A DNA stretch of 64,000 bases from Streptomyces sp. GS7. Lineage in GTDB: Bacteria > Actinomycetota > Actinomycetes > Streptomycetales > Streptomycetaceae. A program made the translations under genes and the position numbers. Below are positions 52,043-61,000 of this stretch, one piece after another. Position 1 is the first letter of the stretch; every line of letters begins with the position of its first letter. Under the pieces are notes generated by a model. The model did not search any database, was not told where the DNA came from, and saw nothing but the letters and a program-made list of their open reading frames with translations. The stretch is from NCBI RefSeq assembly GCF_009834125.1, contig NZ_CP047146.1, forward strand, positions 496,001 to 560,000. Reading direction: 5' to 3'.

Positions 52043-55000
52043 ATGGTTGAGAAGCAGAAGACCTCTTCGCAGCGGTACGTCATCGTGCTGTCCGCGTCCC
52101 GGCAGGAGCATCTCGTGCGGTACGCCGATCGCCTCGCGCGATGGACCGCACGGCGCCTCCAGGACGGCCAGGACGGCCGGGACGCGCCACCGCGCCTGCT
52201 GGCGCGCTTCGCGCACACCCTTCAGGTGGGGCGGGAGCCGCTGCGCGAGCGCCTGGCGTTCGTGGTGTCCTCGTTCGGTGAACTCGCCGAGCGGCTGGGC
52301 GCGTTCGCGGCCGACCCGGAGGGCGCTCCCGGTCTGTGGCGCGGCAGTGTGCCGGGCGACGCCCCGGGTGGGCCCCTCACCACCGACGACCCCGAGGAAC
52401 TCGCCCGGCGCTGGGCCGAAGGCGCGTCCGTGGACTGGCGGCAGCGGTACGGGGACGGACCGCGCCCCGCCCGGCTGTCCCTCCCCACCCCGCCCTACGA
52501 CACCCGCCCGTACTGGGTGGCCGAGCCGGACCCGGCCCCCGGCGCGGGTAACGGCTCCACCGGAGCGGCCGCCGCCCGCGGCGGGCACCCGCTGGTCGCG
52601 GTGGCGGCCGACGCGATGGGTCGGGACTTCTCGGCCACGCTCGGCGGCACCGAGTTCTTCCTGCGCGACCACGCCATCGGGGAGTTGAAGATCCTGCCCG
52701 CGGTCGCCGCGCTGGAACTGGCCGCCGCCACCGCGGGGCGCACCGGCCGCGGCCGGGTGCGGACCGTCTCCGACGTCCTGTGGGCGCGGCCGGTCATCGT
52801 CACCGACCGACCGGTGCGCGTATGGCTGCGGCTGACGCCGGGGGCGGACGACCTGTCCTGCGCGTACGAGGTCAGGCGGGGCGAGGACGCCGAGAGCGGC
52901 GAGCTGTGCTCGGCGGGCCGGATCGGCTTCGCCGAGGAGCCCGCAGCGGCGTCCGGCGCGGAGCCCGGCGCAGAGCCCGCGGCCGACGGGCGGCCCGTCC
53001 TCGACCTGGCGGAGATACGCGCGCGCTGCCCGCAGCCCGTCACGGGCGCGGAGTGCTACGCGCTCTTCGACCGGCTCGGCGGCGGATACGGGCCGAGCTT
53101 CCGGCCGCTGCGCTCCCTGGTGCGCGGCGACGCCGAGGTGCTGGCCCGGGTCGAGGTGCCCGAGGCGGCCGACCTGCCGCACGAGATGTTCACCCTGCAC
53201 CCCTCGCTGCTGGACGGCATGCTCCAGGCCGCGCTGTGGACCTCGTCCGACCCGGAGGGCGCGGAGGAGCGCAGACTCCCCTTCTCGCTCGGCTCGTTGG
53301 AGATCCTGGCGCCGCTGCCGCGCCGCGGCCATGTACATGCGGTGCCCGCGGCGCCCGCCACCGGCACCGCCGGGGCCCCGGCGCGGGACACCGGCCACGA
53401 CCTGACCCTCACGGACGACGACGGCCGGATCGTGCTGCGCATCCGGGGCCTGGTCACCCGCGCGGTCGGTCGGACCCACGCCCTGCGCCCCGCCGACGCC
53501 GGCCCGGCGGCGGAATCGACTGGATCGACTGGATCGAGGGGATCGGCGGAAGCGGCAGGAGCGGCAGGAGCGGCAGGAGCGGCCGCGGAGACGGTCGCCT
53601 TCGAGGAGGTGTGGCGCCCGTCGCCCGTCGCCTCCGATGTCGAGTGCCCCCCGGTCGACGGCGACGTCGTGGTCGTCGGCGCCGACCCGGCGCTCGCCGG
53701 GCTGCTGCCGGGCGCGCCCGCGCTGCGGGTACGTCCCGGAACCCGGTTCGGCGAGACGGCGGACGGCGACCGGCAGTTGAGGCCGGGCAGCGAGGAGGAC
53801 TGGGGCCGGTTCTTCGCCGAGCGGGCCGGGCGCGGCCGCGGCCCCGCGGTCGTCGTCTGGGACGCGACCGCGTGCCCGGCCGCCGAAGGCCCGCTCGACC
53901 AGCCCGCGCTGCAGCTGACCGCCCTGTTCCGCGCCTGGTCGCGGGCGCGCTTCGCACAGCCGGTGCGGCTGCTGTACGTCTACGAGGCCACCGGCGCTCT
54001 CGACGACTGCCTCAGCGCCGCCCTCGACGGTCTGGCCAGGACCCTCGCCAACGAGCAGCCCGGCTTCCTGCTCTCCGTGATCGTCGTGCCGCCGGGCTCC
54101 ACCGAGGAGCGCGCCCACGCGGTGACGCGGGAGATCGCGGCCGACGCGCACGAGTTCGCCGTCGGCTACCGGTCCGGTGAGCGCCGGGTGCGGAGCTGGG
54201 AGCAGGTCACCGACTTCGCGAGCGCCGGGCGCACCGGGCTGACCCTGCGCGACGGCGGCGTCTACCTGGTCACCGGCGGCCTCGGCGGCCTCGGCCGGAT
54301 CGTCGTACGGCACCTGGCCGCCGCGGACCGGGCGACGCGCTTCGTGCTCTCCGGCCGCTCGGCCCACGACGGCACGGTGGAACGCGAGTTGGCGGCGCTG
54401 CGCGCGGAGGGCATCGACGTCCGATACCGGCAGGCGCGCCTGGGCGAGCCCGGCGAGGCGGCGGCGCTCGTCGAGGGCGTCCGCGCCGAGTCCGGCGCGC
54501 TGCACGGGGTGCTGCACCTGGCGGGCACGACGCGGGACGCGTATCTGCTGGGCAAGGACCCGCAGGACTGGGCCGAGGTACTGGCACCGAAGGTGCGCGG
54601 CACCATCGAGCTGGACCGGGCCACGGCCGACGAACCGCTCGACTTCTTCGTGCTGTTCTCCTCCATGTCCGGCGCCGCGGGCTCGCCCGGACAGGGCGAC
54701 TACGCCTACGCCAACCGCTTCCTCGACGCCTTCGCCGAGTGGCGCGAGGCACGCCGCCGGGAAGGCGGGCGGCCGGGGCGCACGCTGTCGCTGCTGTGGT
54801 CGCTGTGGCAGGACGGCGGCATCCGCATGGCGATGGACCGGGCGGCCCAGGACCGGATGGCCGGTGCGGTGGGTCTGCAGGCGCTGCCGACCGCCGAGGC
54901 GCTGGCCGCCTTCGACGCCGCCGCCGGACACGACGGCAGCCACCTGCTGATCGCCCGGGGCCGCCCGGCGAAGCTGCGGGAGCTGCTGGCCGGCGCCGCG

Positions 55001-58000
55001 AGCAGGCCGCTCGCGCGCACCGCCCCGCCGGCGGCGATCGCCGCCCCCGCGGTGGCCGGGCCGGATCCGCGCGTGCGGGCCGAGGCGTATCTGAAGGAGA
55101 TCCTGGCCGGTGTCTTCGACATGCCCGCCGAGGAGATCGAGCCGGAGACCGCCTTCCAGGCATACGGCATCGACTCCATCCTGATCATGGATCTGAACCG
55201 CAGGCTGGAAGAGCACTTCGGGCCGCTGCCGAAGACGCTGTTCTTCGAGTACCAGGAACTGCGCTCGCTGGCGGGCTACTTCGCCGAGCGGCACGGCGAG
55301 AAACTGGCGGCCCTGGCCCCCGCGCCGGAAGCGCAGCCGCCCGCCGCAAGCGGCGACGCGCCCGCACCCGCACCCGGCAGTGCACCCGCGGTCCCGCTCA
55401 GCGCCCCCGCCCCCGCATCCGAGTCCGCATCGGAATCCATGTCCGTGTCCGTGTCCGGACACGACGAGCCGATCGCCATCATCGGCGTCAACGCCCGCTT
55501 CGCCGAGTCCGACGACCTGGACGCCTTCTGGGAGAACCTGCGCGCCGGCCGGAACCTCGTCACCGAGATCCCCGCCGACCGCTGGGACTGGCGGGACTAC
55601 GACGACGCCACCGAGGCCGACCGCTCCGTCCCGTACAGCCGCTGGGGCAGCTTCGTCCGCGGCATCGACCGGTTCGACCCGCTCTTCTTCGGCATCTCCC
55701 CGCGCGAGGCCGAGATCGTCGATCCGCAGGAGCGGCTCTTCCTCCAGACGGCCTGGCACACGCTGGAGGACGCCGGCTACACCAGGGCCGCCCTGCGGTC
55801 GTCCGGCCGGGTCGGCGTCTACGTGGGCGCGATGTACGCCCTCTACCAGCTGTACGAGGCGGACAACGGCCGTATCGCCGCCTCCTCGTACGCCTCGATC
55901 GCCAACCGCGTCTCCTACACGATGGGGTTCGGCGGTCCCAGCCTGACCGTGGACACCATGTGCTCCTCGGCGCTGAGCGCCATCCACCTCGCCATCCGGG
56001 ACCTGCGGTCCGGGGAGGCGGAGGTGGCGCTCGCCGGCGGCGTGAACCTGCACGTGCACCCGTACAAGTACCGCTTCCTCGGGCAGGGCCGGTTCACGTC
56101 CAGCGACGGACTGTGCCGCAGCTTCGGCGAGGGCGGCGACGGCTATGTGCCCGGCGAGGGGGTCGGTGCCGTGCTGCTCAAGCCGCTCGGCAAGGCGCTG
56201 CGCGACGGCGACCACGTCTACGCGACCATCCTCGGCAGCGCGCTGGGCCACGGCGGCCGCACCAACGGCTTCACCGTCCCCAACCCGCTCGCCCAGGGCG
56301 AGTTGATCAGCCGTGCCATCGAGGGCGCCGGTATCGACCCCGGCGCCGTCTCCTACGTGGAGGCGCACGGCACCGGCACCGCGCTCGGCGACCCGGTGGA
56401 GATCCGCGGGCTGACCCTCGCGTTCGAGGGGGCCGGGCTGGCCCCGGGGAGCCTGCCGATCGGCTCGGTGAAGTCCAACATCGGGCACCTGGAGTCGGCG
56501 GCGGGCATGGCGGCCCTGTGCAAGGTGCTGCTCCAGATGAAGCACCGGACGCTGGTGCCCTCGCTCCACTCCGACATCCCCAACCCGCACATCGACTGGG
56601 CGGATTCGCCGTTCGCGGTGCAGCGCGAGGTGGCGCCGTGGAGTCCGTCGGACGGCGGGCCGCTGCGCGCCGGGATCAGCTCCTTCGGTGCGGGCGGCGC
56701 CAACGCCCACCTGATCGTCGAGGAGCACCGTCCGGGCCCCGCGGACGGTTCCGCGCGGCCCGCGGCACAGGGGCCGTGGGTCTTCCCGCTCTCGGCGAAG
56801 ACCCCCGAGCGGCTGCGTGAACTCGCCCGCAGGTTCGCCGGGTTCCTCGCCCGGCACCCGCGGACCGACCCGGCCGCCATGGCCCACACCCTCCAGGTGG
56901 GCCGGGAGGCACTGGACGACCGGCTGGCCGTGGTGGCCCCGTCGGTCGACCGACTCGCCGCCGCGCTGACCGCGTTCGCCGAGGGCGGCCCGCTGCCCGA
57001 CGGGGTGTGGCAGGGCACGGTGCGCGGAGCGTCGCGCGACAGCGGCACCCGCGTGTCGCGGGACGAGGTACGGCAGGCCGTCGAGCGGCGCGACACGGCC
57101 GCCGTGGCCGGTCTGTGGGTGCGCGGCGGGGCGCCCGAGTGGCACCTGCTGTACGACGCCGCGCCCGCGCGGGTACCGCTGCCCGGCTACCCCTTCGAGG
57201 AGATGCGCTGCTGGATCACCGACGGCGACACGCTGGCGCCCGCCCGGCGCGGTACGGCCGGCGCGTACGACGGCTCGGCGGCCGGCGGAGTGCGGCACCC
57301 GCTGCTGGACCGGGTCGACCCGGCGGAGAGCCTGGACGGGGCCCTCGCCTTCGGTACCGGTTTCGGACCGGACCACCCGCTGATCCGCGACCACCAGGTG
57401 GGCGGCGTCCGGCTGCTGCCCGGCGTGGCCGCGCTGGAGATGGCGCGTGCGGCCGCCCAGGAGACCGGTCTGGCCGAGCGGTGCGTACTGCGTGACGTGC
57501 GCTGGCTTCGTCCGCTGACCGTGGACGACCGGGAGCGCGCCGCGTGGCTCGCGCTGCGCCGGACCGGCAGCGGACTGGACTTCGAGCTGCGCGGCCGGGA
57601 CGGCGACGCGCGCGTGCTGTTCGCACAGGGCGCGGTCGAGCGGCTTCCGGAGGGCATCGCGGACGAACGCGTGCCGGTCGAGTCGGTACGGGCCCGCTGC
57701 CCCGAGCGCTTCGAAGGCGCCCGGCTGTACGCGGACTTCGCGGCGGCCGGGCTGGTGTACGGCCCCGCCCTGCGCGGCGTCGAGTGGATCGAGGCCGGAG
57801 ACGGCGAGGCGCTCGCCCGGCTCGCGGTCCCCGAGGCCGCGGGCGCGGCGCTCGCGTCCTGCGTGCTGCACCCGGCCCTGCTGGACAGCGCCCTGCACAC
57901 CTTCGCCGCGCTGCGGGACCGCACGTCCGGGCGGGCGATGGTGCCGTACGCGGTCGGTGCGGTGGAGATCCGGCACCGGCTCGCGCAGCAGGGCTATGCG

Positions 58001-61000
58001 CACGTACGGGCCTGCGGACCCGACCGCTACGACATCGATCTGCTGGACGACGAGGGCCACGTGTGCGTGCGGCTGCGCGACTTCGCGCTGCGGCCCGCGC
58101 CGGCCGAGGCGGCGCCCTCCGCCGCGCCGGCCGCGTCCGGTCGGGCGCCCGCCGCCGAGGTCGTTCCGCCCGACGACGGCGGCCGGTTGGACGGACTGCT
58201 GTTCGCCCCGCGCTGGACCGGACTCGCGGTGCCCGAAGCGCCCGAGGAGCCCCTCGGCAGTGTGTGGATCGTGCACGACGAGGGATCCGAGCCGCTCGCC
58301 CGGGAGCTGTCCGACCGGGCCCCGGGCCAGCCGCTGGTGGCGCGCGCCGCGGACGTGGCGGCGCTGGGCGGGCTGCCGCTCCCCGACACCCTGTACTTCC
58401 TCTCCGGCTCCGCGCGGCCCGGCGAACGCCACGACGACGCGGCGGACTTGGAGGACAGCCAGCAGCGCGGTGTGCTGGCACTGTTCCGGCTGGTGAAGTC
58501 GCTGCTGGCGGACGGCGCCGCGGCGCGCCCCCTGCGGCTGGCGGTGGTCACCGAGGATGTCTGCGGTGTGGCGGGCGAGCCGGTGGGCAACCCGTTCGCG
58601 GGGAGCCTGCACGGCCTGGCCCAGTCGCTCGCGCAGGAGTGCCCGCGCTGGCAGGTGTCGGTACTCGACCGCGCCGGTGCGGAGAGTGCCCGTACCGTCG
58701 CCGAGTCCGTGGCACGGCTGGTGGCGCTGGGCACCGCGGCCGGTGCCCAGGGGCCGCTCGCGCTGCGCGCGGGCGCCGGGTACCGCCGCAAGCTGGTGCC
58801 GGTGGCGCCTGCCCGAAGTGAGCGGGCGCGCATCCGCCGCGGCGGGGTGTACCTGATCCTCGGCGGCGCGGGCGGCATCGGCCTGGAGGTGACCGCCTGG
58901 CTGGTGCGCGAGTTCGGGGCGAGGGTCGTCCTGGTGGGCCGCAGTGCCCTGGACGACGCGCGCCGCGAGCGGCTGCGGCAGATCGATCCGGACGGCCGGA
59001 GCGTGTCGTACGAGCGCGCCGACGCGGGCCGGGCCGACGAGCTGGAGCGGGTGGTGCGGCGGACGGTGCAGACGCACGGCGCGCTGCACGGAGTCGTCCA
59101 CTCCACGATCGTGCTGAGCGACAAGAGCGTGGCCAACATGGACGAGGCCACCTTCCGGGCGGCGCTGGACGCGAAGACCCGGACCAGCGTGGCGCTGCTG
59201 GCCGCGGTCCGGTCGCTGTCGCTGGACTTCGTGCTGTTCTTCTCGTCGGCGGTGGCGCTGTCGGGGAGCGCGGGCCAGAGCAACTACGCGGCGGGCAGCA
59301 CCTTCGAGGACGCGTTCGCCCACTTCCTCGACGCCCGCCTCGACGCGGCCGTCCGGGTCGTCAACTGGGGTTTCTGGGGCACGGTGGGCATCGTCGCCCA
59401 GAACCGCTACCGGGAGCGGCTGGCCCAGAGCGGAATCTTCTCGATCACGCCCGCGGAGGGAATGGCGGCGGTGGACCACGTGCTGGGACACGAAGAACGA
59501 CAGACGGTGGTCACCAAGGCCAGCCGTCAGGTGCTCGAATCCGCCGGGGTGGACTTCTCGCACACCGACGGCACGGACGACGCGTTCGCCATCGTCGGCG
59601 AGCTGGCGGCACAGCCGCCGGTGCCCCGGCTGCTGACGCAGACCGTCAGCGAGCACCTCGACCGCATCATGCTGGACTGGCTGTGGCGGTGCTTCCGCGA
59701 GCACGGTGTCTTCCTCGCCGCCGCGGAGCGCTGGAGCGAGCCGCGGCTCGCCGAGCGGCTCGGGATCCGGCCCAAGCAGCGCCGCCTGTTCGCGGAGCTG
59801 CTGCGCGTACTGACCGTGCACGGCAGACTCCGTGAGGAGCGCGGCGAGTTCGCCCCGGCCGGGGTGGCGGTGCCGGGCGACCCGGAGGGCGAGCTGGTCG
59901 GGCTGTGCGAGCGGACGGAGGCGCTCAACCGCTTCGACCGGCTGCTGGGGCCCTGCATGCGCAACCTGTTCCCGGTCCTGCGCGGGGAGGTCCGCGCCAC
60001 CGATGTGATGTTCCCGGGCGGCTCCACCGCGCTCGTCGAGGGCGCCTACCGCGGCAGCCCGGTGGTCGACCGCGCCAACCACCTGGTGACCTCGGCCGTC
60101 GGCCGCTCCCTGGCGGAGCGCGTGCGGACCGGGGGCGGCGCGCGGCCGCTGTCGGTCCTGGAGGTGGGCGCGGGCACCGGCGGCACGACCGCCAGTGTGC
60201 TGCCGGAGCTGGCACGGCTCGGCGCGCCCGTGCGCTACGTCTACACGGACATCTCCATGGCGTTCCTGCAGCACGGCCGGGAGCGCTTCGCGCGGCAGTA
60301 CCCGTTCGTGGAGTTCCGGACGCTGGACGCGAGCCGGGACCCGCAGGACCAGGGCTTCGCACTCGCCGACTTCGACCTGGTGGTCGCCGCCAACGTGCTG
60401 CACGCCACCGACGACCTGCTGGCCACGCTGGGGCGCGTCCGGGCCCTGCTGCGGCCCGGGGGCTGGCTCGTCCTCAACGAGGCCAGCCAGAACGTCCTCA
60501 CCACCACGCTCACCTTCGGCCTGCTCGACGGCTGGTGGCTGAACAAGGACGAGCACCTGCGGCTGCCCGGTTCGCCGCTGCTGTCCGGCGAGCAGTGGGA
60601 ACGGGCGCTCGGCATGGCCGGGTTCGCCCGCAGCCGGGCGGTCCCGGCGGACGAGGGGCACACCCAGTGCGTGGTGGTCGCCGAGCGCGGCGCGGATCCG
60701 GTACCGGCGACGGGCACCCCGGCCACTCCCGCCACGGCAGCACCCGCCACGGCAGCACCCGCCACGGCAGCACCCGCCACGGCAGCACCCGCCACGGCAG
60801 CACCCGCCACGGCAGCACCCGCCACGGCGGCTCCCGTACCGGGCACGACCAACGGTGACGGGGCGCTGCGCCCGGCCGTCGAGGCATACGTCAAGCGGGC
60901 CTTCAGCGAGGTCCTGCAGGTGCCCGAGGACCGCCTCTTCCCTGAGGAGACGTTCGAGAACTTCGGCATCGACTCGCTGACCACACCGCGCATCGTCGAT

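Noticed and set aside
60731..60835. Possible CRISPR or regulatory repeat array
   Set aside because: Head-to-tail 15-nt units without spacers, in frame inside a PKS linker.
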